Source of the DNA: Janthinobacterium sp. CG3
GTDB lineage: Bacteria > Pseudomonadota > Gammaproteobacteria > Burkholderiales > Burkholderiaceae_D
Assembly: GCF_000344615.1 (NCBI RefSeq)
Contig: NZ_KB467824.1
Coordinates: 3,101,951-3,165,950 of the forward strand
Direction: 5' to 3'
DNA length: 64,000 nt
Shown one piece after another: positions 49,905 to 57,610 of the stretch. The notes beneath the pieces were generated by a model, which saw only the letters and a list, made by a program, of their open reading frames with translations, made no database searches and was not told the DNA's origin. A program made the translations under genes and the position numbers. Position 1 is the first letter of the stretch; every line of letters begins with the position of its first letter.

Positions 49905-50588
49905 CTAGCGCGAGGCAACCAGCACGGCCGCGCCGTCGAGGCGGGCGACGCGGAAGCCGGTGTCGCGGCGCGCCACTTCGCGCCCGTCGAGGAACAGCAC
50001 GCTGCGCACCGTATATTGGCCCTGTTCCATGCCGCGCGGGATTTTGTAGATGCCGATGGCCTTGTACTGGCCGGCGCCGTCGACCTTTTCCACGCGGGCG
50101 ATCTGCGGTTTGTCGGAGGCGTTTTCGCCGTTCGCCTTCACCAGCGTCATGCTTTGCACCACTTCCGGCACGCGCCGCGACTGGCCGATCAGCTTGATGT
50201 CGCCGACCACCTGTAGCGGCGCGCCGCCGGCCTGCGCCACCCGCGACGACGGATTCAGTTGATAGTCGCGCAGGCGGATTTCGTCGTCCGGCACGGCCAC
50301 GCCTTCGCGTCTGGCCTGGGCATTGACGGTTTGCGCCGACGCCACTTTTTCGGAGCTGCTGGACCAGCCGATCGCCGCGCCCACCAGCGCGCCGATGGCG
50401 GCGCCCTCGGCGCAGCGCTTGCCCAGCGCCGCCGCCAGCGCGCAACCTGCCACGGCACCGACGGCGGCACCGGCGGCGGTGTTCTGGCCGGCGCTATGGC
50501 CGCCGCCCATGCCGCCGCCGCCGTTCGGCGCCGCGCAGCCGCTGATGAACACCACCCCCGCCAGCGCTAACACTACTGTCTTTTTCAT
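49905..50588 (-). CDS. Glycine-zipper lipoprotein, last gene of the tubulin-like operon
   Basis: 227 residues with a lipobox (VVFISGC). A Gly-rich head is followed by two glycine-zipper helices (AAGAAVGAVAGCALAAALG and EGAAIGALVGAAIGW), typical of outer-membrane-inserted 17-kDa-antigen-like proteins. A C-terminal beta-rich domain of about 120 residues then begins at RLRDYQLNPSSRV. It starts 37 bases after the zinc-ribbon gene, so it is likely the sixth gene of the operon. It could tether the system to the outer membrane. Confidence 0.8.
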   Translation of the reverse strand: MKKTVVLALAGVVFISGCAAPNGGGGMGGGHSAGQNTAAGAAVGAVAGCALAAALGKRCAEGAAIGALVGAAIGWSSSSEKVASAQTVNAQARREGVAVPDDEIRLRDYQLNPSSRVAQAGGAPLQVVGDIKLIGQSRRVPEVVQSMTLVKANGENASDKPQIARVEKVDGAGQYKAIGIYKIPRGMEQGQYTVRSVLFLDGREVARRDTGFRVARLDGAAVLVASR

Positions 50589-50625
50589 GGCTTTCTCCCA
50601 TTCCTTCGTTGCGTTTGTCGCCGGC

Positions 50626-51870
50626 TTAATTGCAGCGGTCGTTGACCCAGTCCGCGCCGCCGGCCACGCAGCGCAGCATGTCGCGGTTCAGGCGCTCGGC
50701 GCGTTGCTTGAGCACCAGGCAGTCGCGGTTGCCGACATCGATCATTGTGGCGCAGATGTCGAGTTTGTCGATGGCGCCGCGGTAGTTCCCTTGCGCCAGC
50801 TCACGCTCGGCGTCCGACAGGATTTTGCGCACCTGTTGCCCGGTCTGGCTGGACGGCGCCGGCGCGGTGCTGATGACGCGCGACGGCGCCGGCGCGGCCG
50901 CGCGCGGCGGCTCGTTGTTCAGCGCCGCCGGCGGCGGCGCGGCGGCCGGCGCCGCCGACGGCGTACCCAGCAGCGACGATTCCAGCAGCCGCGACAGCGA
51001 TTCGCGCAGCGCCTGTGTGCGTTGCGACAGTTCCGGCCGCTTCAGGCGCTCGGCCGCCAGCAAGCGGTTTTCCAGGCAGCCCCGTTCGGACTTGGCCAGG
51101 CAGGCGTCGGCCTCGTCGAGCAGGCGTTCGGCCTTCTTGACTTCGATCTTGTCGCTCAATTCGCGCGTGTCGGCGTCGGCGTCCCAGCGCCGGGTGAACG
51201 CGGCGAGGCGGCTGGCCGCCTTATCGGGCGAACCGCCGTCGAGCGCCGTCTCGACCGCGCCGCGGGTGTCGTTCCAGGCGGCCGCGCGCAGGCGCTTTTT
51301 CTCGCAGCCGGGCGTGGTTTCGCTGATGGCGCTTTGCAGCCGCTTCAGCTGGGCCGGCGCGGCCTTGGCGCTTTTCAGCGCGGCCAGTTCGGCGCGCGCC
51401 TCGACCATTTTGCACTCGGCCGCCAGCGCCACCGCGACGTCAACCCGGTCGGCGTTTTTCTTGCCGGTGTCGCCGGGTTTGGCGAACAGCCAAATCGCGG
51501 TCAGCGCGGCCAGCGCCATCAGCCAGGTGCGCATGCGGATCGGCTGGCGCGGCGGCGGTGACGGCTTGCGGCTGGTGGCGTTGTCGGGTTCCAGCGGCGG
51601 GATATGCAGCGGCTTCGGTCCGAGATCGACCTTGGGCTTGAGCGGCGGCGCGGCCGGCTCCGGCACCGCCTGCGCGACCGCAGCCGGAGGCGGCACCGGC
51701 ACTAGCACTGGCGGCACTGGCGGCGCCGCCACCGGGACGGCGGCGGCCGGCGCCGGCCGCGACGGCGCGGCGGCCTGGCGCACGCCGCAATAGGGGCAGA
51801 ACGCCACCGGCCGCGGCATGCCGCGGCCACAGGCGCTGTTGACACATTTATACATCACTTCATCAACCAC
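50626..51870 (-). CDS. Zinc-ribbon membrane protein of the tubulin-like operon
   Basis: 414 residues. A four-cysteine zinc ribbon lies at the N-terminus (YKCVNSACGRGM and FCPYCG: C9, C14, C25, C28). A long Pro/Ala-rich linker, one membrane helix (TWLMALAALTAIWLF) and a charged helical region with several cysteines follow. After a second Ala/Pro linker comes a C-terminal helical domain (QVRKILSDAERELAQGNY, CATMIDVGNRDCLVLKQRAERL). A GTG at 51870 with AAGG upstream is the likely start; ATG at 51855 is possible. It follows the tubulin-like gene by 19 bases. The cytoplasmic zinc ribbon could contact the GTPase; this is inference. Confidence 0.82.
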   Translation of the reverse strand: MVDEVMYKCVNSACGRGMPRPVAFCPYCGVRQAAAPSRPAPAAAVPVAAPPVPPVLVPVPPPAAVAQAVPEPAAPPLKPKVDLGPKPLHIPPLEPDNATSRKPSPPPRQPIRMRTWLMALAALTAIWLFAKPGDTGKKNADRVDVAVALAAECKMVEARAELAALKSAKAAPAQLKRLQSAISETTPGCEKKRLRAAAWNDTRGAVETALDGGSPDKAASRLAAFTRRWDADADTRELSDKIEVKKAERLLDEADACLAKSERGCLENRLLAAERLKRPELSQRTQALRESLSRLLESSLLGTPSAAPAAAPPPAALNNEPPRAAAPAPSRVISTAPAPSSQTGQQVRKILSDAERELAQGNYRGAIDKLDICATMIDVGNRDCLVLKQRAERLNRDMLRCVAGGADWVNDRCN

Positions 51871-51889
51871 AAATCAACCTTGTCTAGTC

Positions 51890-54800
51890 TTATTCCGGAT
51901 CGGGAATGTCGTCGTCGGGATCGGGGATCGCGCTGTCCAACAGCGCGGCCAGCTCCGGTATCTCGGCGGCCAGCTTCCACTGGTCGACGCGAGGTATCCA
52001 TTGCATGTTCCAGATCTTGGTGCCCGCCTCGATTTCGCCGCGGCCGATGCGCAACGCCATTTCGTCGAGCGTGTACGGGCCGTGCTGCACCTTGTTCAGG
52101 AATACCTTGTAGCTGGCGCCGGACGCGCTCGCGGCCGGGCGCGGCATGCCCGCCGCGCCGAACAGGCTCGCCGCCAATGCCTCGTTGACCAGGTAGTCGG
52201 GCTGGATCACGCGCTTGTCGAGCGCCTGCTGCACCTCCCAGCGGTAGGCGTCGCTGGCCGAGTCGCTCACTTGTTCGCTCCACAGCGGCAGCAGTTCCAG
52301 CGCCCGCTCCAGCGTGGCCGGCGAGGCGGCCGGGTTCATCGCCAAGGCCCGCTTCAGCCACGCCTCGTACAGGCGCTTGGCGGTAATGTGCGGCAGCGAC
52401 GGCGACGGCAGCTCGGCGCCGGTTTCGTCGACCTCCAGCTTGGGCTGGTAGACGCGCAACTGGTAGTGCCGCATCAGCGCCGCCAGCAGCAGCATCTGGT
52501 GCGGGCCGACGCGGGCCAGGCGCTGTTGCACCGCCACCATCATCAGGCTGCGGTAATAGGACGGCAAGCCGTTCGAGCGGATGGCGAATTCGTTGCCGAT
52601 CTGTAGCCACTCGCCGGAGCCGGCTTCGACCTCGAACAGGTATTGCCCGCGCGGCTGGAACAGCGCCTCGCGGTCGGCCAGGTCGGGCTTGCGCTTGATG
52701 ACGCCCAGCGCGATCGCCTGCAGGAAGTATTCGTAGTCGTCGGCCAGCCGGTTCAACTCGTCCATCGACGGCACGATCGGGTGGCGGAAGCGGGTCGAGT
52801 CGAAATGCAGATGGGTCGGAATCTTCGGATTTTCGATCTGGTACGAGGTGCGCCAGGTCGGCAGGCCGCGCAGCACCGTCATCGGGTAGCCGGACAGCTC
52901 GATGTAGCAGACGGCGCGCCCGGCGATGCCGGAATTGACCAGCCGCAGCAGGTCGCCGTGGAAGTGCCCGGCCGGCACCGCCGCTTTGATCTCCTGCGCC
53001 ATCTTGGCCCAGGCTTCGCTGTCGCCGACGCCGATGAAGCATTTGAACTGGTCTTCGCGCGGCGTAAACTCGGCGCTGAAGCGCGCGTTCACCCACGGCA
53101 TCGCGCTCTTGATCCATTCGCCGAAAATGACCTTGCGCTCCTGCGGCGACATCGCCTGCAGGCGTTCCAGCAGCGGGTCGACCGGCGGCGCGTCGCCGGC
53201 GCTCTGGCGGCTCAACTGGGTCTGGGCGCGGCGGAACAGTTTCAGCAGCAGGCCGGCGCGCATCGCCTCGTCGCCCAGTTGCGGGAACAGCCGCGACGAG
53301 CCGCCGAATTCCAGCAGCACCTCTTCGCTCCACTGGCTGGTGTCGCCGTCCAGCGCGACCGGCTCCGGCAGCGCGTCGCTGGCCAGCTTCATATAGGTCG
53401 CGTGTTCGTGGCGGGCGTCGGCGCGCAACTGCTCGATGCGCTGGTCGACCGCCGCCAGCATCGCCTCTACGCAGCGGCGGCCCTCCTGGAATTCGCCGGC
53501 CACGCCGCTCCACACCGGCTGGCCGTTCTCGTCGACGGATTTGCTCTCGCCCAGCCAGACGGAAAGGCCGTTGAGCAGTTCGCTGGCCTGCCCGGCCGCC
53601 ACCGCCAGCATGTGGAAGCGCAGGTAGTCGGCGATGTCGCGCTTGAGGTGGCTCATCACCTCGCGCGCCTGGGCGTCGCGGCCGAACATTTTGCCGGCGG
53701 CCTGGCCCAGGTTGCTCAGCGATTCTTCCACCTGGCGGGTGCGCAGCGCGTCGCGGATGTCGCGGTAGCGCTTGGCGTTGCGCTCGACCGCGACCAGGTC
53801 GCGCTGGGCGATGCGCGCCTTGACCTGCTCCAGCAGCGACAGCACGAATTCCAGCCCGCCCTGCTTGCGGTCGTCCAGCAGCGCATACAACTGGTCGCGC
53901 GCGCGCCCCTTCAGGCGCACCAGCAGTTCGGCGGTGTGGCGCTTGACGCGGTCCTCGCTGGTCTCGGCGGTGGCGCCGGCCTCGCGGATGGCGTCGCGTT
54001 CGAGCTGCGGCAGCAGTTCGGCGACCTTCTCGCGCCACACGTTCAATTCGTAGGCGCCCATGATGCGGTCGATTTCCAGCTGCACCTTGCTCTCGACCCG
54101 CTCCAGCAGCGAGCGCTCGTCCTTGTCCATCAACAGCAGGTCGGTCAGCGCGTATTCCTGGAACGGCGTCAGGTCGACCGTGCCCTTTTTGAAGTCGGGG
54201 AATTCGTCGAACGGATGCTCCTTCATCGCCAGGTGCTCGCGCATGAAGACGTCGCGCTCGGTGTCGCCGGCGCGCCGGGCCGGCCGGCCGTCGCTGCCGA
54301 GCAGGCCGAAGAAGGCCTTCACCATCAGCGCCGACAATTCGTAGGCGCGGATGTCCTCGCGCAGGCCCTGCTGGGTGTCGAGCACAGCCTGGCCGAAGGC
54401 CGAATACACCTTCGAGTACGACAGGCGCATGTCGCCGAAGCGCTGCTCCGGCACGCGCGGGTTGAACGGCCCCAGCTTGTGCTGCTGCTGGTTCACCGCG
54501 ATCGAGCGTTTGCTGTTGGCGAAGTCGGCCGAGGCGAAGTCCTCGAACAGCGAGTCGGCCACCATCTGGTAGACGTCCTTGATGTCCTGGGTGGCGTTGT
54601 TGGACAGGTTGGCGGTGTCGACGAAGTAGACGTCGTCGAAGGGCGCGCCCTTGCCGACCAGGCTGTCCGGGTCGGCCCAGCGCACCTGCGCGTTCATGTC
54701 GCGCATCGCCGTTTCCAGCTCCATCAGCGTGGCGTAGGCGTTGGCCTCGGTGCGCTCCTTGTTGGCGTGGGCGTAGCCCGACGGCATGAACATCACCAGG

Positions 54801-55504
54801 TCGACCTGGTTGCTGGCGACCTCCTCGCGCGCCACCGCCTTGGCGATCCAGCCCAGGTCCATGGCGCTGCCGGCGCCGGTGCCGCCGGCGCAGGAGCCGA
54901 TGACGACGATGCGGAACTTCGAGGTGTCGACCCGCAGGCCGAGGCGCTGGTAGTCTTCCTTGCGCTCGGCGCCGGCGTTGCTGCCGAGCGAATTCAGGGC
55001 ACCCTTGATGCGGCTGCGCAGCTTCGGATATTTGTCGAACAGGTACAGGCGCGCGACGGCGCGGATCTGCCCGGCGCCCTTGGACGGGTCGATGCCCAGC
55101 GAGCGCAGTTTTTTCGGCCGCAGCGGCATCCAGCTTTCAATCAGCGGGAAGCGCGCCAGGCTGTCGTCGGACTCGTGGTACTGCGGCAGGTCGATCGGCT
55201 CGACCAGGCGCTCCTCGTCGCTCAGCTTGACCAGTGAATACCAGGGGTCGGTGCGCTGCGATTTGCCGGCGTCGATGACGGCGCCGCTGTCGAGGTCGAA
55301 GTGCAGGAAGCGCGCCACCGGAAACTGGCCGATCGATTCGACCCGGGTCGGGTTGTGCGGGTTCCACACCGCCGACAGGATGCGCCGGCGGATGCGCATC
55401 ATCACCTCCATGCCGGTGCCGCCGGTGCCGATGAACAGCGTGGGCCGCAAATCGACTTTCAATTCGGCCTTCTTGTCGCCGCCGTTGCTGGGAAATTCTG
55501 CCAT
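51890..55504 (-). CDS. Large tubulin/FtsZ-like GTPase with C-terminal GYF-like domain
   Basis: 1204 residues. The N-terminal region has the nucleotide-binding pattern of the tubulin superfamily: LFIGTGGTG (23-31) at the first loop and SCAGGTGAGSAMD (204-216) as the tubulin G-box signature, with strands and helices in the right order (RIVVIGSCAGGTG). This matches the bacterial Tubulin_2 type as I remember it. About 700 helical residues follow, including coiled-coil-like charged stretches (400-700). From 1132 to about 1182 a GYF_2-like domain is seen (YKVFLNKVQHGPYTLDEM, then TKIWNMQWIPRVDQWKL). The tail is acidic (DPDDDIPDPE). It sits in the middle of a six-gene minus-strand operon with membrane and zinc-ribbon proteins. 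Polymerisation and GTPase activity are inferred from the fold. Confidence 0.85.
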   Translation of the reverse strand: MAEFPSNGGDKKAELKVDLRPTLFIGTGGTGMEVMMRIRRRILSAVWNPHNPTRVESIGQFPVARFLHFDLDSGAVIDAGKSQRTDPWYSLVKLSDEERLVEPIDLPQYHESDDSLARFPLIESWMPLRPKKLRSLGIDPSKGAGQIRAVARLYLFDKYPKLRSRIKGALNSLGSNAGAERKEDYQRLGLRVDTSKFRIVVIGSCAGGTGAGSAMDLGWIAKAVAREEVASNQVDLVMFMPSGYAHANKERTEANAYATLMELETAMRDMNAQVRWADPDSLVGKGAPFDDVYFVDTANLSNNATQDIKDVYQMVADSLFEDFASADFANSKRSIAVNQQQHKLGPFNPRVPEQRFGDMRLSYSKVYSAFGQAVLDTQQGLREDIRAYELSALMVKAFFGLLGSDGRPARRAGDTERDVFMREHLAMKEHPFDEFPDFKKGTVDLTPFQEYALTDLLLMDKDERSLLERVESKVQLEIDRIMGAYELNVWREKVAELLPQLERDAIREAGATAETSEDRVKRHTAELLVRLKGRARDQLYALLDDRKQGGLEFVLSLLEQVKARIAQRDLVAVERNAKRYRDIRDALRTRQVEESLSNLGQAAGKMFGRDAQAREVMSHLKRDIADYLRFHMLAVAAGQASELLNGLSVWLGESKSVDENGQPVWSGVAGEFQEGRRCVEAMLAAVDQRIEQLRADARHEHATYMKLASDALPEPVALDGDTSQWSEEVLLEFGGSSRLFPQLGDEAMRAGLLLKLFRRAQTQLSRQSAGDAPPVDPLLERLQAMSPQERKVIFGEWIKSAMPWVNARFSAEFTPREDQFKCFIGVGDSEAWAKMAQEIKAAVPAGHFHGDLLRLVNSGIAGRAVCYIELSGYPMTVLRGLPTWRTSYQIENPKIPTHLHFDSTRFRHPIVPSMDELNRLADDYEYFLQAIALGVIKRKPDLADREALFQPRGQYLFEVEAGSGEWLQIGNEFAIRSNGLPSYYRSLMMVAVQQRLARVGPHQMLLLAALMRHYQLRVYQPKLEVDETGAELPSPSLPHITAKRLYEAWLKRALAMNPAASPATLERALELLPLWSEQVSDSASDAYRWEVQQALDKRVIQPDYLVNEALAASLFGAAGMPRPAASASGASYKVFLNKVQHGPYTLDEMALRIGRGEIEAGTKIWNMQWIPRVDQWKLAAEIPELAALLDSAIPDPDDDIPDPE

Positions 55505-55535
55505 GGGTGTCTTTCGAAAGGGAGTCGGGGGACGC

Positions 55536-56096
55536 TTAGCGGCGTCCGGCCAGCATGGCGCCGACCAGGGCGGCCAGGCCGACCAGCATCAGCGTGCCGG
55601 TGATGGCGAAGGTGAGGAATTTGCTGGCGTTGATGATCGCCAGGACCACCGCCGCGCCGAGGAAGGACAGGCCGACGAAGAGCAGCCAGCCGGCCGACTC
55701 GGCCGACGACGGCGCCACGCGGCGGCGCACCAGGTTGTTGGCGAAGGCGTTGCGGACGAAGAAGAAGATAAGCAGCAGGACCAGGAACACGCCGCCGCCG
55801 ATGGCCAGCTCGCGCGAGCTGGTGTCGGTGGCGGGCGCGCCGGCCAGCGGCGCCACTTCGATCGCGGACGCGCCGGCGCCGCCGGCGTCGGCCGGGGCGC
55901 TGGCCGGGGCTGCGCCTGCGCCGGCGCCCGGTACCTTGAAGCCGGGGTCGGTGTTGGCTTGGGCCAGGGGGTTGGTGTTGGCTTGGGCCACGGGGTTGGT
56001 GTTGGCTTGGGCCACGGGGTTGGTGTTGGCTTGGGCCACGGGGTTGGTGTTGGCCTGGGCCAGTTGCAGGGTGTGTGGAGAGGTGGTGTTTGACAT
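55536..56096 (-). CDS. Small three-helix membrane protein with 8-residue tandem repeats
   Basis: 186 residues. The N-terminus holds five tandem copies of (V/L)AQANT(N/D)P (residues 12-51). An Ala/Pro/Gly linker follows. Then come three membrane helices (LAIGGGVFLVLLLIFFFV; AGWLLFVGLSFLGAAVVLAII; TFAITGTLMLVGLAALVGAM). The ATG at 56096 is preceded by AGGAAA. It lies 17 bases after the vWA-like gene and 31 before the tubulin-like gene. It could be the inner-membrane anchor of the system. No family is recognised. Confidence 0.8.
   Translation of the reverse strand: MSNTTSPHTLQLAQANTNPVAQANTNPVAQANTNPVAQANTNPLAQANTDPGFKVPGAGAGAAPASAPADAGGAGASAIEVAPLAGAPATDTSSRELAIGGGVFLVLLLIFFFVRNAFANNLVRRRVAPSSAESAGWLLFVGLSFLGAAVVLAIINASKFLTFAITGTLMLVGLAALVGAMLAGRR
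55944..56063 (-). repeat. 24-bp tandem repeat, five copies, inside a coding region
   Basis: On the plus strand the unit GGGTTGGTGTTGGCTTGGGC plus CACG is repeated, the outer copies slightly diverged. It encodes the eight-residue repeat of the small membrane protein. In-frame copy-number change would alter the linker without breaking the gene. Confidence 0.9.
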
Positions 56097-56113
56097 GGGG
56101 TTTCCTGGATAAG

Positions 56114-57610
56114 TCAGCGGCCCAGACGGACCTGCGCGCCTTCGCGCAGGTCCGTCAGTGTATGGCCAAATAGCGTGGTTTTCAGTTCGGCGACCTTGTT
56201 GCCGGCCTGGTCGTAGATCGGGTGGCGCATGCCGGCCTTGGTGCTGACGGTGCGCAGTTCGCCCTCGACGGTGAGCTGGACCGTGCGCCCGCGCGACATT
56301 GCCAGCGCGGCCGCGGCCAGCAGGCCCAGCAGCGCGAACACGGCGCCGATCAGCGCCAGCAGCGGCGCCATGCCGTAATGCACCCGCACCTCGATCGGCA
56401 GCAGCGCGCGCGAGCCCTCCACCTGGCTCGGCGGCGCGAAAATGTCGGGCAGCGGATCGCCCGGGAACAGCGCCGCCATGCGCTGTTTGAACGCTTGCGA
56501 CAGCTCCAGCTTTTGCTCGCTGAGCCGCACCTCGATACTGCCCGGCAGGACCACGGCGGAACCCGCCGCCGAAATCGCCGCGGCCGACCATTTGCCGGGC
56601 AGGCGCGCCACCGGCAGTTGCATCAGCGACGACAGCGGCTGGCTTTTCCCCGGCGCCAGCGCGCTGACGCGGGCCGCGCCCAGCGCGATGGGACGCTCCT
56701 CGCCGGCCAGCACCGAGCGCGCCGACAGCGCCGCGCTGCTGATGGTGTAGGGGTAGATGGCGTTGTCGAGGTGCCAGTGGATGCGCGCCGTCGGCGCCGC
56801 CGCGTCGGACTGCACGTCGGCGCGCAGCATGCCGTCGGCGGCCATCGAAAAGGCCACGCCGGGGGCGTCCTCGACGCGCACCGGGGCCAGGCGCACGGTG
56901 TCCTGGTCGAGCGGCTTCAGGCGCGCCGGCGGTTCGGTGATGACTTTTTGCAGGCGGCCGCTGCGCAGCAACTGGTCCAGCTCGCGCGCGCCCTGCTGGT
57001 GGATCGCGAAGACGTACACCATCAGGCCGTTGGCGTGGTAGCGCGCGCCCTGCACCGGCATGTGCAGCGGGAACGCCAGCGCCTTCTTGATGTCGGCGCC
57101 GTGGTGGATCAGTTGATAGAATTCGCGGTTGCGCCGGGCCGTCGCCTGGTCGTTGTTCGGGCTGTTTTTATTGTTGGTGAACAGCCAGACCAGGCCCGGC
57201 TTGCGGTTCAGCGCGGTGCCGATGGCGGCGCCGACGGCCTCGCCCAAGTCGGTGTCGGCCAGCGCCGCGCCGCCCGGCTTTTTCGCCGTCGTCAACGGCG
57301 CCAGCGCCTGTGTTACGTGTTGGCGTTGCGACGGCGCCGCCACTTTTTCCGCCAGCAGGGCTTTCGGCGACGGCGCCCCCGGCAGGCTCTGGTTGAAGGC
57401 CGCCAGCACCATGACGTCGCCGGGCTGGGCGGCGGCCATCACGACCTCCGTCACCAGCGCCTTGTACGGCGAGGCCGGGTCGCTGTAAAACGGCTCCATC
57501 CAGCCGGAATTTTGCACCAGGAAGACGTGCGACACGGCGGCGGCGGTCGCCGGCGCCAGCGCCGCCGCCGCGCAGGCAAGCAGCGCCGCGCGGCGCAGCG
57601 CTGGCGTCAC
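56114..57610 (-). CDS. Membrane protein with degenerate vWA-like domain
   Basis: 498 residues. A signal sequence (LLACAAAALAPATAAA) is followed by a vWA-like domain starting VSHVFLVQNSGWMEPFYSD, where the DxSxS metal motif is replaced by QNSGW. LVWLFTNNKNSPNND is a later strand. A beta-rich region follows, then a membrane helix (LLALIGAVFALLGLLAAAALAM) near residue 420 and a short cytoplasmic beta domain. The GTG start at 57610 overlaps the preceding stop (GTGA). The domain faces the periplasm. Without the metal motif it probably serves as a binding scaffold; the vWA call is by pattern and moderately secure. Confidence 0.78.
   Translation of the reverse strand: MTPALRRAALLACAAAALAPATAAAVSHVFLVQNSGWMEPFYSDPASPYKALVTEVVMAAAQPGDVMVLAAFNQSLPGAPSPKALLAEKVAAPSQRQHVTQALAPLTTAKKPGGAALADTDLGEAVGAAIGTALNRKPGLVWLFTNNKNSPNNDQATARRNREFYQLIHHGADIKKALAFPLHMPVQGARYHANGLMVYVFAIHQQGARELDQLLRSGRLQKVITEPPARLKPLDQDTVRLAPVRVEDAPGVAFSMAADGMLRADVQSDAAAPTARIHWHLDNAIYPYTISSAALSARSVLAGEERPIALGAARVSALAPGKSQPLSSLMQLPVARLPGKWSAAAISAAGSAVVLPGSIEVRLSEQKLELSQAFKQRMAALFPGDPLPDIFAPPSQVEGSRALLPIEVRVHYGMAPLLALIGAVFALLGLLAAAALAMSRGRTVQLTVEGELRTVSTKAGMRHPIYDQAGNKVAELKTTLFGHTLTDLREGAQVRLGR

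Noticed and set aside
51855..54038. 727-codon frame overlapping the tubulin-like gene on the same strand
   Set aside because: Arg/Gly/Ala-rich shadow translation of the real frame; the tubulin frame has recognisable motifs throughout.
52643..55237. 864-codon plus-strand frame opposite the tubulin-like gene
   Set aside because: Mirror of the minus-strand gene; composition is typical of antisense shadow, with no motif.
55944..56063. Possible CRISPR array
   Set aside because: Units are contiguous 24-bp repeats without spacers and lie in frame inside a coding region.
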